Below are positions 37,901 to 47,500 of a stretch of DNA of 64,000 nucleotides, one piece after another (position 1 is the first letter of the stretch; every line of letters starts with the position of its first letter). The stretch comes from Tyto alba. Taxonomy: Eukaryota > Chordata > Aves > Strigiformes > Tytonidae. Both the position numbers and the translations under genes were made by a program. A model generated the notes under the pieces. That model was given only the letters and a program-made list of their open reading frames with translations, was not told where the DNA came from and made no database searches. The DNA is taken from contig NW_024881321.1 in assembly GCF_018691265.1 (NCBI RefSeq), forward strand, positions 24,339,698 through 24,403,697. Direction: 5' to 3'.

Positions 37901-39345
37901 ACTCAGAAATGACAATACCTAACAACAGTAAGAGCACTTGGTGTCCCACTAAGCCTCCTTCCACAAAGTAGCAAAGTTACAATTTATTATGTGTCATTGA
38001 CTGTTCTCTGTTCACGTGACACATGTGGTGGGATTCAGTTCACAGATGAAAACATATATAATCTATAAAGAATATCTATACAGGACACATACAACAGTGG
38101 CGTGTGCATGTAAGCTAGTCATTTAACCTCTTATTAGAGCCAAGACATATGGCTCCAGTACAGTCAACAGTCTAGAAATCTGGTTAGTTGATTGGATACA
38201 TTTTTGTTTTAGGGAGAGCGGTGTAATTCCACTGACTGTTCTGATTAAATATCAGTGGCTGATGGGAGCTTAACAAACCTAGCTCACATTTACACATCTG
38301 TTTTCAATGCTTTACTCTGTAAATAAAACCTTATTTTTAAGTCTTACTTAATTTCCCAAAGCATAGATACCTCATGCTATCTTAAATAGCCTGAGAATTA
38401 CCTCTTGGCTTTCATCTTTCCTTCTAAAAGGCCTGGATCTACCATTGATTCTGTGTCATAACTGAAACCTTATGGAAATATCTTTGCCAATGTAGAGCAT
38501 CTCAAGCTGTATTGGATGCACCCTTATGGGTGATTGACTTCACCCATTAGTCATATAGAATTTATGTTTTTCAAAATCTGGATTTTTATCATGCACTGTA
38601 AATCCCTCCCAAGATTTCTCTCAAAGTTTAACAAGTATGTCCTAAACTATTAACCCAGACAGTCTGATAATTTGTATGTAATTATCATAGTCTCTACTGT
38701 GTTAGAGTTGATTTTGCATGACAGAATTCCTACAAATTACTAGAAGTGATCACTTCTTGAACCCTTACTGATTAATCATTTTCTCTGTCAAGGACCATGT
38801 AGGAACCCCCTAGAAGTGGTCATTAGACTAGACTTGATTTTCAGGTGATTGATTTGAGAGTTCATTGAGTTTGATTCTGTTTCCTGTCTAACTGAGCTAG
38901 TTTTGTGATAGGTAATCAACAGAAGAGGAGTTATGAACCTGGGGGGGTGTGGAAATGCTATTTAAATCTAGGCTGTTGAGAGAATGCAAATATTGAACTG
39001 CATATTTTTCAGGAAACATCAAGTAGAAAAAATGAAAAGTATTGCAAAATTTCTTTCTTTAATTGAAGTTGTTTTCTCACACACAAAAAAAACACTTAAG
39101 TCCTGTTGTAGTTGACTGGAAATGTTATATCACATCACTCATTTAATCTTGTTTTTGAATATGACTCCTGAAAGAACTATATTACATTCTATAAATAGAA
39201 CTCATTGTCAAATTAAATAATTTTATGGAAAAATTTGCCCCAAAGTAAATTACTTTGAATAAGTTATAAATCTTTGCAAAACAATATCCTTAGCCTCTTT
39301 ATTGGCAGAGCCCCATAAACATATCCAAAATTCAAGTTATAGCTT
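34922..39345. other. Repeat-poor AT-rich DNA, no gene seen
   Basis: No CR1, LTR or coding exon is recognised over more than 4 kb. It holds poly(T) runs near 35995 and 37028. Such repeat-poor stretches in birds may hold conserved non-coding elements, but that cannot be judged from one sequence. Confidence 0.5.
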
Positions 39346-40425
39346 TGTTGTGTTTTGGGCCTGGTCGGCAGCCAACCACCACGCAGCAGCTCTCTCTCCC
39401 TTCTCTTCCGGCAATGAGAAGGGACAGAGACCCAGGCTTGGGGTTCAAGATAAGACTGGGATGGGGAAAAATCCCCCTTTATGGTCACAAGCAAAAGTCA
39501 GACTCGTTAGGGGAAGAAAAAAAAAAGAACATACATTTATTACAGACACTAACAGCAACACTTAACAGAGTAGGACAGTGAGAAGCATTGCCACATCTTG
39601 AGAACACCTTCCCCCCACCCCTCCCTTCTTCCCGGGCTCAGTTCTGCTCCTGATATCTCTACCTCCTCCCCACAGTGGCGCAGGGGCAGGGAATGGGGGG
39701 TGCAGTCAGTGCTGCCACTTCCTTTACCTTTGGTGGGGGGAGCTTCTGGAACTTCTTCCACCTGCTCCATCATGGTCCCCCTCTCACAGGAGACAGTCCT
39801 CCACAAACTTTCTCCAACATGAATTCCTCCCATGGGCCGCAGCGTTCCCCACACTGCTCTGTCATGGGTCACTAAATTCCTCCAACTGGATTCTCTCCCA
39901 CGGGCTGCAGCCCTTCCCGAGCTGCTCCGGTGTGGGACTCCCCCGCATACTGCAATCCTCCCAGTGCTGAGTTACAGCAGCGGGGCTACCTTTTCCCATG
40001 AGACCCCAGCCTTCTTCAGGCACAGCACCTTAATCAGACACATGAAATGAAACACAGGCCACAAATCAATGTCTGCTCCACCGTAGATCTTCATGGGTGG
40101 CAGTGGGAGGCCGCCCTGCCATCTCACCACAGGATACATGGGGGTCTCTGCTCTGTCACACCTCCCCCCTCTTTTCTTCCTCCATTCCTCCACTGACCTT
40201 GGTGTTCATGCAGCTGCAGCAACTGCTTACAAATCCGACTGCACGTCACCACATCTTTTCTTAAATATGTTATCGCAGAGGCGCAGCCGATTGGTTTGGT
40301 TTTCCAAACAGAAGTGGAGCTGACTTGGAGCTGGGGGAGCTTCGAGAAGCTTCTCACAGGGGGCCACCCTTATAGCCCCCTCCCCTGCCACCAAAAAAAC
40401 TCCACCGCTCACTCAACCTAGGACA
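39346..40425 (-). mobile_element. ERV LTR, minus strand, 3' LTR of a collapsed provirus
   Basis: On the minus strand it starts TGTCCTAGGTTGAGTGAGC at 40425, directly after a polypurine tract, and ends GCCCAAAACACAACA at 39346, about 1080 bases. It shares most blocks with the LTR at 9525-10678, including TTGGTGGCAGGGGAGGGGG or a close variant, CTGCGATAACATATTTAAG, the CATGAACACCAAGGTCAGTG block and a TAACGAGTCTGACTTTTGC segment. The last 60 bases (GGCTGCCGACCAGGCCCAAAACACAACA region) resemble the end of the upstream LTR at 40796-41392, while the U3 parts do not. Antisense plus-strand frames across this LTR are not genes. Confidence 0.85.
40261..40268 (-). promoter_or_regulatory. Putative LTR TATA-like box
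   Basis: Minus-strand ATATTTAA next to CTGCGATAAC, conserved with 10515-10522 and in altered form at 15462-15469. Confidence 0.4.
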
Positions 40426-40437
40426 TTCCACCCCTCG
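40426..40437 (-). other. Retroviral polypurine tract
   Basis: Minus-strand GAGGGGTGGAA lies immediately before TGTCC, the start of the 39346-40425 LTR. Reverse transcription of plus-strand DNA is primed at such a tract, so its position fixes the LTR as a 3' LTR on the minus strand. Confidence 0.7.
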
Positions 40438-40770
40438 CGTCTGCAAATCACGTATTTAAGAATTAAGAGATCCAACATTCAGTATAGAAGATAGTATACA
40501 CAGCAACAACAGAACAAAGAGAAAACAAAACCGAACTGAAACAGAGGGGAAAAAAAAAACTTCCCCACACCCAAATAAAAAATAACATTGACAAAATACT
40601 GAGACACAATACAGAAAATCCTCCCATAGTCCCTTCATCACACCAGGAAAAAAAATCTTCCCCACAATTACAACTACAGACATTGTAAAGATCATTCCAC
40701 TAACAGAGTTCGGTCTGTATTTTGCTTGTTACCTCTCCCAATTAATATCCTTATCAAATTGCAACCCTCT
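40438..40770 (-). mobile_element. Remnant of ERV internal region
   Basis: About 330 bases separate the primer-binding site from the polypurine tract, far less than the several kilobases of a full provirus, so gag, pro, pol and most of any env are missing. A 79-codon minus-strand frame (40456-40695) is very hydrophobic, with one stretch FCFLFVLLLLCIL that would fit a membrane segment, and it ends about 20 bases before the polypurine tract. It might be the degraded tail of an envelope gene, but T-rich DNA gives the same look by chance. Confidence 0.55.
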
Positions 40771-40788
40771 GCCCCATGTTGGGCGCCA
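40771..40788 (-). other. Primer-binding site, tRNA-Lys type
   Basis: The minus strand reads TGGCGCCCAACATGGGGC, which differs by one base from the tRNA-Lys1,2 primer-binding site known from betaretroviruses (TGGCGCCCAACGTGGGGC). It starts seven bases after the LTR end at 40796 (GCCTTTT spacer). This points to a class II (ERVK/betaretrovirus-like) element. Confidence 0.82.
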
Positions 40789-40795
40789 AAAAGGC

Positions 40796-41392
40796 TGTTA
40801 TGGTTTGAGCCTGGTCGGCAACCAACCACCGCAGCCGGTCACCCTCCCTTTCCCCACCCCAACTTGGGAATGGGGGAGGGGATTAGAGGGGTGAAGGGAG
40901 ACTCGCAGGCTGAGATAGGAACAGTTTAATAATGGCAATAAAATGAGAACAATGATGATAATAGGAAAAAAAGGAAATATATAAACAGGCAATGCACAAC
41001 GTAATTGCTCACTACCCGCTGACCAATACCCAGCCTGTTGCCAGCTAGCGGCCCCGAGATACCAAGATCCCGCAATCACAATACCAGAAGCGAGAGAGCT
41101 CCTTCCCAACTACCCCTCCTCTATATAGTGAGCATGACGTTACATGATATGGAATATTTCATTGGCCAGTTTGGGTCTGGTGCTCTGTCCGTGCTCCCTC
41201 CCTGCTTCCTGTGCCCTTGCACACGGGCAGAACACGGGGAGTCGGAGAGTCCTTGAAGTCTTGGTAGCAGCTGAAAACATCAGTGTGTTATCAGCATTCT
41301 TCTCATACCAAACCCAATGCTGAATCTAAACCACAGCACTGTTCTAGCTACCAAAAAGGAACATTAACTCTGTTCCAGCCCAAACCAGGACA
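40796..41392 (-). mobile_element. ERV LTR, minus strand, 5' LTR of a collapsed provirus
   Basis: On the minus strand it starts TGTCCTGGTTTGGGCTGGAA at 41392 and ends GACCAGGCTCAAACCATAACA at 40796, 597 bases. U3 contains CCAATGAAATATTCCAT and the CACTATATAGAGG TATA region; the R region has CATTATTAAACTG; U5 has the CCTGCGAGTCTCCCTTCACC segment. It is homologous along its length to 28529-29105. The primer-binding site follows directly, which identifies it as a 5' LTR. Its partner 3' LTR (39346-40425) belongs to another LTR type, so this is a recombinant or composite. Confidence 0.9.
41119..41130 (-). promoter_or_regulatory. LTR TATA box
   Basis: Minus-strand CACTATATAGAG, at the position of the TATA box in sister LTRs. 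Confidence 0.55.
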
Positions 41393-42802
41393 TATTGTTT
41401 GTTTAACCTTTGCTAGTTCTCTCCAGGTTTAAAAATGAATGTCTTTGGATGCATCCACATGTCCATAATGCATGAATGTGACATTCTGTCCATCTCCACA
41501 TTGCAGCAAAGGTCTTGAGTATATTGCAGGTTACTTGTCTTTTCCACATGTACAGTCTCTTCACACATGATAAATGAAGAGTGCTTAGAATCCCTTTTGC
41601 CATGTTCATTCCTTGAAAATTGAAGGCATCCCAGAAAAACAGTTTGTGCATGTAAAAACAGTAGTTCCTGCAACAGTACCCAAAGCCATAATATATTTTA
41701 ATGAACAGTTGGTATGCACACTAATTATTGTTGTCCATGGAACTATAATTTCAACATCAACAGACATAAAATTTTATGGTTTTAAAGAAAAGAAAATGTA
41801 AAACATGCTTAAGGTTATTGGACCCATTTATTTATTTTCCAGTAAAACTTTTGTTTCTTCTCTTATTTTTCTCCTCACAGCTATTTCTTAGTATAAGGAA
41901 AAAGACTCTTTGATGTCAGCACATCTTACATCCGTAGACAAAACCCAAAAGCAGTCAGCCTGACACAGGCAATTCCCTCTTGTTTATTTTTAAAGTACTT
42001 TTTTAACCTTTTTCATATCACTGGTCAAAGTCGTTTTTTCCCCATGTAATTTTAAAAAATGCATTTATTTTAAAATTAGGTAAAATGGGTCATCCTGTCC
42101 TGCTCTCCCTCCACTCTTTCATATTTTTTTTATCTTTGTGTTTTCTCCTTAAAGGCTTTAACTTTTTGTGTGGCCATACATTTCTAAAAACTTGTAAGTG
42201 TACACTGTGTTAGTTGATTATTTAATACATAGGCCTTGTTTTAGAATGGCATGTTCTGCAGATACTTCAATGACTGTTAAAGAATACATACCTAGAACTG
42301 GAACATCATTTCTGGTTTACACAATAACCATCAGTTACATGAAAACAGTAAAAAAAGCAGTATTTCAATGTATGTATATTATTATATTATCTGAAAATAA
42401 TTATTTTACTAATATGATGAAAGAAAAAATAAAACTAAAACATTGTGATTTACTCATTGACAGAACCAGGACAAACTGCCACAATAGTTTTGGCCTAATT
42501 ATGTCATTTTGCCTCTTGCCTTGACTAGCCCTAGACATCAGGGTGAAAAAAACTAGCATTGTATATGTTGAATAGCTAAACAGAAAAACTGTTTAATTGA
42601 CTATATCTCTTATTTATTCAAATAATAAATACATGTATATTTGATTTCAGTGAAGTTAAACAGTTTTATTTTTTTATATACAAGCTTAAATGAGAAGATA
42701 ACTTTTAATGGAACCTAGAGCTTCCATAAAGCTTTTAGGTACTGAGATAATTCCTATGTCAGTTCATTTTATAGACCTTGTGTAGAATCTTTCTTCAGTT
42801 TT

Positions 42803-42833
<31 letters not shown>

Positions 42834-43084
42834 CCTTAAGTTTCTGGGGAGCTTTTGCAGTACTTATTAGTCAAAACTCTGAAATCATTACAAAAGGTTG
42901 ATGTACAACACATGAAGTTCATGGAAGCCATCACAATGATTAGGGAGAATATTTCAAATAAAAGGGTGTCAGTTCCTCCTTGTGACTGGAGCTCCCCAAA
43001 ACTCAAAAGAGACAATTCCTTTCCTTTAAGAGACTACCATTGGAGATGGAGTCTTAGAGGAACAGAATTCAAACCTGAATCTTT
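41393..43084. other. AT-rich non-coding DNA, no gene seen
   Basis: Short overlapping frames at 41403-41673 on the minus strand and a 108-codon plus-strand frame at 42198-42524 have no recognised domain. A poly(T) run lies near 42806-42833. No transposon is recognised before the CR1 cluster. Confidence 0.5.
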
Positions 43085-43437
43085 AACCTTCCAGGTATAT
43101 GACTAGGTTGCCTAGTATTGTGTCCAGTCCAGTCTTGAAAAACCCTAAGAACTGAAAATCCACAACCTTTATAGACAACTTGTTCCAATTCTTGACTGTC
43201 CTCATGGTAGAAAAGTCTGTTCTTATATTCCATTTGAACCTTTGTTGTCACAATTTATGACCATTATCTCATTCCTGTGATGCATGTAAGGAGTGAGTGT
43301 CTCTCCCTCTTGTTTATGACCACCACATAGACACCAGAATACTGCTGTTAGGTAACCCAAAGCCCATCTCTTCTCCAGGCTGAACAAGTTCTGGTCCCTC
43401 AGCTTCTCCTCCAGGGCAAGTGTTCCAGTACTGACAG
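43085..43437 (-). mobile_element. CR1 LINE 3'-region fragment, minus strand
   Basis: On the minus strand it shows the CR1 3' region: GCCCTGGAGGAGAAGCTGA, AACTTGTTCAGCCTGGAGAAGAG, GCTTTGGGTTACC, then a GAACAAGTTG and CTGGACTGGACACAATAC segment. It is strongly diverged and lacks the final tail, so it is an older CR1 subfamily or a decayed copy. Confidence 0.75.
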
Positions 43438-44110
43438 TCACAGAATCACTTAATATTTGAGGTTGGAAGTCACCTCAGGAGGTCATCTGGTCTAATGCCC
43501 CTGCTCAGGCTGAGTCACCTAGATCAGGGCACGCAATACCATGTCTAGAATGCTTCTGAATATCTCCAAGGAGGAAAACTACACAACCTCTCTGGGCAAC
43601 CTGTGCCAATGTTCAGTTACCATCAGTAAAAAAATGTTTCCTGATGTTCAGATGGAAGCTCCTGTGCTTCAGTTTGTGCCCTTTGCCTCTGGTCCTGCCA
43701 CAGGGAGTCACTGTGCACCAATGAAAAAAGCTTGGCTACATCTTTGCACTCTTGATTCAGGTGTTATACACATTGATCAGATTCCCCATGAGCCCATTTG
43801 ATCAGAGTTCATATCAGCAGAGGTGGTCATTCTGCTGCTCTGTGTTCTCTTCTACAGCTATAGGAATGAACTGCTTCTGTTCTGTTCAGATCTAAATTGT
43901 ATTCCAGGCTAACAGTATCAGCTCTCTCAGCCTTTTTGCATATGAGAGGTGCTCCAGTCCCTCAACCACCATTGTGGCCCTTTGCTGGACTCTCTCCAGT
44001 AGCTCCATATTTCTCTTGCACTGAGGAGACAAAAACTGGACACAGTACTCCAGGCGTGGCCTCACCAGTGCTCAAGAGAGGTGAAGGATCACCTCCTTTA
44101 TCTTTGTGAT
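43438..44110 (-). mobile_element. CR1 LINE 3' region, minus strand (3' part of a split element)
   Basis: On the minus strand it goes from GATCCTTCACCTCTC and GAGGCCACGCCTGGAGTACT (44040-44090) through the AGAAATATGGAGCTACTGG block, the GAGACTGAGAGAG-type block, GGTTGCCCAGAGAGG, and ends at the CTCAAATATTAAGTGATTCTGTGA tail near 43440. A region at about 43800-43880 aligns poorly and may hold a small insertion. This piece probably forms the 3' part of the same element as 44662-45411 and 45936-46325, with the intervening RT catalytic region lost. Confidence 0.8.
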
Positions 44111-44111
44111 T

Positions 44112-44661
44112 CTCCCCCTCTGCTATTCTCTCATGAGACCTGGAGTACTGCATCCAGTTTTGGGGCTTCCAGCACAAGAGAGACATAGACCTTTTAGAGT
44201 GGGTCTGGAGGAGGGCCATGAGAATGATCAGAGGGCTGGAACACCTATCCTTTGAAGATAGGCTGAGAGAGTAGGGGTTGTTCATCCTGGAGAAGAGAAG
44301 GCTCTGGAGAGACCTTATTAAGGCCTTTCAATACTTAAATATGGCTTATAAGAAAGATGCAGAGAGATTTTTTACCAGGGCCTGTAGTGACAGGATACAG
44401 GGTAATAGTTTTAAACTGAGACAGGGTACATTTAGACTGGATATAAGGAAGACATTTTTATGATGAGGGTGGTGAGACACTGGAACAAGTTTCCCAGAGA
44501 AGTTGTGGATGCCCCATCACTGGAAGGATTCAAGGTCAGGTTGGATGGGGCTTTGAGCAAACTGACCTAGTGAAAAATGTCCCTGCACATGGAAGGGAAG
44601 TTGGACTAAATGATTTTAAAGGTACGTTCCAACCCAAATCATTTATGATTCTATGATCTTA
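44112..44661 (+). mobile_element. CR1 LINE 3' region, plus strand, inserted among minus-strand CR1
   Basis: Starts within the CR1 ORF2 C-terminal region (CATGAGACCTGGAGTACTGC at 44132) and runs through GATCAGAGGGCTGGAACACC, GGAGAAGAGAAGGCTCTGG, GGTGGTGAGACACTGGAACA and GTTGGACTAAATGA to the tail TTCCAACCCAAATCATTTATG ... TATGATCTTA at 44661. It is in the opposite orientation to its CR1 neighbours on both sides and has a complete 3' end, as expected for a separate 5'-truncated insertion. Confidence 0.88.
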
Positions 44662-45411
44662 CGAGGAAGTATTGAAAGCCTTACTGAAATCAAGGTAGAT
44701 AGTATCCACTGCTTTCTTCTTTCATCTACCAGGCCGGTCATTTGTTCATAGAAGATTATCATGTTGGACAAGCATGACTTTCCTTTGGTGAATCCATGCT
44801 AATTACTCCTTATCATCTTCTTGTCCTTCATACACCTTTTTTGAAGATAGGGGTGAGATTTCCTTTCTTCGAGTACTCTAGCACTTCTCAAATAGTCATG
44901 ATTGTCTGAAGACCTTGCAGTGACATCAGCCAGCTCTCTCAGCACTTATGGGTGCATCCCATCAGGGCCCGTGGACTTATGTATGACCAGTTTGCTTAAG
45001 TATTCACTGATCTGATGCTTTTCCAAAAGAGGTACATCTTCTGTGCTCCAGACTTCCCTCCTGGTCTCTGGGGCCTTTGATTCCTGAAGAACAGTCTTAC
45101 TAGTAAAAGCTGAAGCAAAGATGCCATTCAAGGACCTCAGCCTTTTCCATATCCTGTGTCATCAGATCCCCTGCCTCATTCAGAAGCAGGTGCACATTTT
45201 CCCTAGTCTTCCTTCTTCTACTTATGTGCTTACAGAAGCCCTTCTTGTTGCCCTTGATTTCGCTTGTCAGATTCAACTCCAGGCTTTGTATTTCCTAACC
45301 ATTCCTCTACATGTTCAGACAGTGTCTTCATTTTCCTCCTAGATTACCTATGCCTGCTTCCACTTTCTCTATACTTCCTTTTTGTGTTAAGTTTTTCCAG
45401 GAACTTATAAA
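44662..45411 (-). mobile_element. CR1 LINE ORF2 segment, minus strand (middle of split element)
   Basis: On the minus strand it begins AAGTTCCTGGAAAAACTTAA at the right edge and translates into the linker and N-terminal part of CR1 ORF2. A 61-codon frame at 44946-45131 reads FASAFTSKTVLQES and ends in KSTGPDGMHP, the conserved block before the RT palm. The segment ends at the DFSKAFN-type motif (GATTTCAGTAAGGCTTTCAA) near 44680. Frameshifts and stops lie on both sides of the open stretch. Confidence 0.87.
44946..45131 (-). pseudogene. CR1 ORF2 fragment with GPDGMHP motif
   Basis: Residual open frame of the CR1 reverse-transcriptase protein just before the catalytic domain. It holds FASAFTSKT near the start and STGPDGMHP at the end; a stop follows directly, where the family continues with a VLRELAD-type block that can still be read after the stop. 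It is not functional. Confidence 0.85.
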
Positions 45412-45935
45412 ATCATAGAAAGTTTTGGGTTGGAAGGGACCTTAAAGATCATCTAGTTCCAATCTCCCTGCCATGGGCAGGGGCACCTTCCACTAGATCA
45501 GGTTGCTCAAAGCCCCATCGAACCTGACCTTGAACACTTCCAGGGAGGGGACGTCTACAACGTCTCTGGGCAACCTGTCCCAGTGCCTCACCACCCTCAC
45601 AGTGAAGAATTTCTTCCTTATATCTAATCTAAATCTAGATTCTTGTAAGCCTCATTTAGGTACTGGAAGACTGCTATAATGTCTCCCTGGAGTCTTCTCC
45701 AAGCTGAACAACCCTAACTCTCTCAGCCTCTCTTCAAAGGAGAGGTCTTATAGCCCTTTGATCATCTTTGTCATGCTTCTCTGGATTCGCTCTAACAGGT
45801 CCATGTTCTCCTTATGTTGGGGGACCTAAAGCTGGACACAGTATTCCAGGGAGGGTCTCATGAGAGCACAGAAGAGGGGGAGCATCACCACCCTCAACCA
45901 GCTGGTCACACTTGTTTTGATGCAGCCCAGGATAT
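45412..45935 (-). mobile_element. CR1 LINE 3' region, minus strand, nested in older CR1
   Basis: On the minus strand it starts near CATATCCTGGGCTGCATCAA and runs through GGTCTCATGAGAC-type, CACCCTCACAGTGAAG-type and GCCATGGCAGGG blocks to the tail CTTTCTATGATTTTATAAG at 45411. It is younger than its surroundings: the CR1 sequence to its right (GGCCTACATAGATAAGCAG) and left (AAGTTCCTGGAAAAACTTAA) join into one continuous older CR1 if this piece is removed. Confidence 0.9.
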
Positions 45936-46325
45936 GGTTGTATTACTGCTTATCTATGTAGGCCTCCTGGCATTTTTGCCTGACTTCCAGATCTTTGAGG
46001 TGGACTGCTCATAAGCTTCAGGGCAGTGATCCCTGAATATTGACCAGATTTCTTGGACCCCACTTCCACCCAGGATACTATCTCATGAGACTTCCAATCA
46101 GATCCCTGAAGAGGCCAATGTCTACTCTCCTGAAGTCTAGGCTTATAATACTGTTTTTTGCCCACCTCCCTCCTCTCAGGATCCTGAACTCCACCATCTC
46201 ATGGTCACTGCAGCCAAGGTTTCCTTCAACTTTCACTTCTCCCAATAAGCCTTTCCTGGCCTGTAAGTATTAGGTCCAGCAGAGTACCTCCTCTTGTTGA
46301 GAGGAGACGCACCATCCTGGCCTTT
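45936..46325 (-). mobile_element. CR1 LINE ORF2 segment before RT, minus strand (5' part of split element)
   Basis: The minus strand contains the CR1 region between endonuclease and RT: GTGACCATGAGATGGTGGAG, ATTGGCCTCTTCAGGGATCTG and GCCAGGAGGCCTACATAG. It is the 5' continuation of 44662-45411. The end near 46325 is approximate, and the endonuclease domain is not recognised further right. Confidence 0.75.
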
Positions 46326-47419
46326 GATTAGCTTGCTCCAGTTTATTGATATCTTTTCTGTACTGGGGATCCAGTATAGTCACATTTTGCTGATCAATTT
46401 ACTTGACAATTTTCAATCTGATCTTTGTTTCAATAGAACTGGGAGTCCATTATAGCTGAGAAATACTTTGGGTTGAATACAAAAAATGTGGTCATTGAAG
46501 AGCTATTTAGGAAGTCAATACAAATTCAGAGTTAATTCTGAAAATGGTGATGTTCTTCTTTTACAGGCATCTGATAACAGTGTTAGAGTCACCAGAATAT
46601 TAGAAAATTTTCTGAGTAGTATTTTGTAGTTTGCTGCTAAAGGTTTACATTTCAGAAGACCACATAAAACATCATGCCATCGTCTATTTTGAGTAAATCT
46701 TATCCTAAAGCTGTTTTAGTTTACAAAAAATACACAAGTTGTTTAACATTATTGTTCAAATCAAGAGCTTCTTTTTACAGGTTATATCCTAATTACAAGT
46801 TTATAGATGTGTTTCCTGTATTTGGCTAGATAATCTCTGAAACATCTCCAAGACATTAGATTGAGATAGGTTGTCTTAAATGTTTCAGATAAGATTAATT
46901 TCAGTAATGAAGAACATTTTAAAACCTGTTCTGAATCTGAGAAAATCAAATTTATATATAGTCAGTTATGTAAACAAGTATCCTAATCAGTGGGACATTG
47001 AATAAAAAGAAAAGAAAAAATAACAACAAAGAAACAAAATCAACAAAGTGAAGTTATCAACTATTTGCACAAATATAAAACCCATCTCTGTAGACTCGAT
47101 TACAGGATTAGATATTAAAATTACATTTAACATTTGTTAGCATCTTTTATACATACTATAGGCTAAGTGACAATTTAAGAATATCTTTACAGGAATCTGT
47201 TGCCTATAAATGTAAAGTATTGTTGACTTTTCTGTTTCAATTTGTACTCTTCACCCAACATAAATCAATTCACTTACAAACTGAAAATTTTGAGGAATAG
47301 AACAGAGATCTATGACTGGATAAATACAAATGCATTCCCTAATATCTCACTAAAGAGACCAGTAAGTAATACTTTTAGCTTACAATTCTTGGTGCAGCTG
47401 CAAAAATAGCAGGTAAAAA

Positions 47420-47500
47420 GTTGTTTGTTTGTTTGTTTGTTTGTTTGTTTGTTTGTTTTTGTTTTGTTTTGTTTTGGTTTGGTTTGGTTTTTTTTTTTTA
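47420..47500. repeat. (TTTG)n tandem repeat
   Basis: About ten GTTT units changing into GTTTT and GGTTT units and a T run. Confidence 0.9.

Noticed and set aside
39302..40323. Several overlapping plus- and minus-strand frames of 60-107 codons
   Set aside because: All lie in the 39346-40425 LTR; the equivalent frames are not kept in the sister LTR at 9525-10678.
40796..41392. Solo LTR with target duplication
   Set aside because: Flanks do not match (AAGGC and TATTG), and a primer-binding site follows, so it is a 5' LTR of a provirus remnant.
44112..44661. Possibility that the plus- and minus-strand CR1 pieces are one element inverted by twin priming
   Set aside because: Both pieces carry their own CR1 3' end, so they are two separate insertions.
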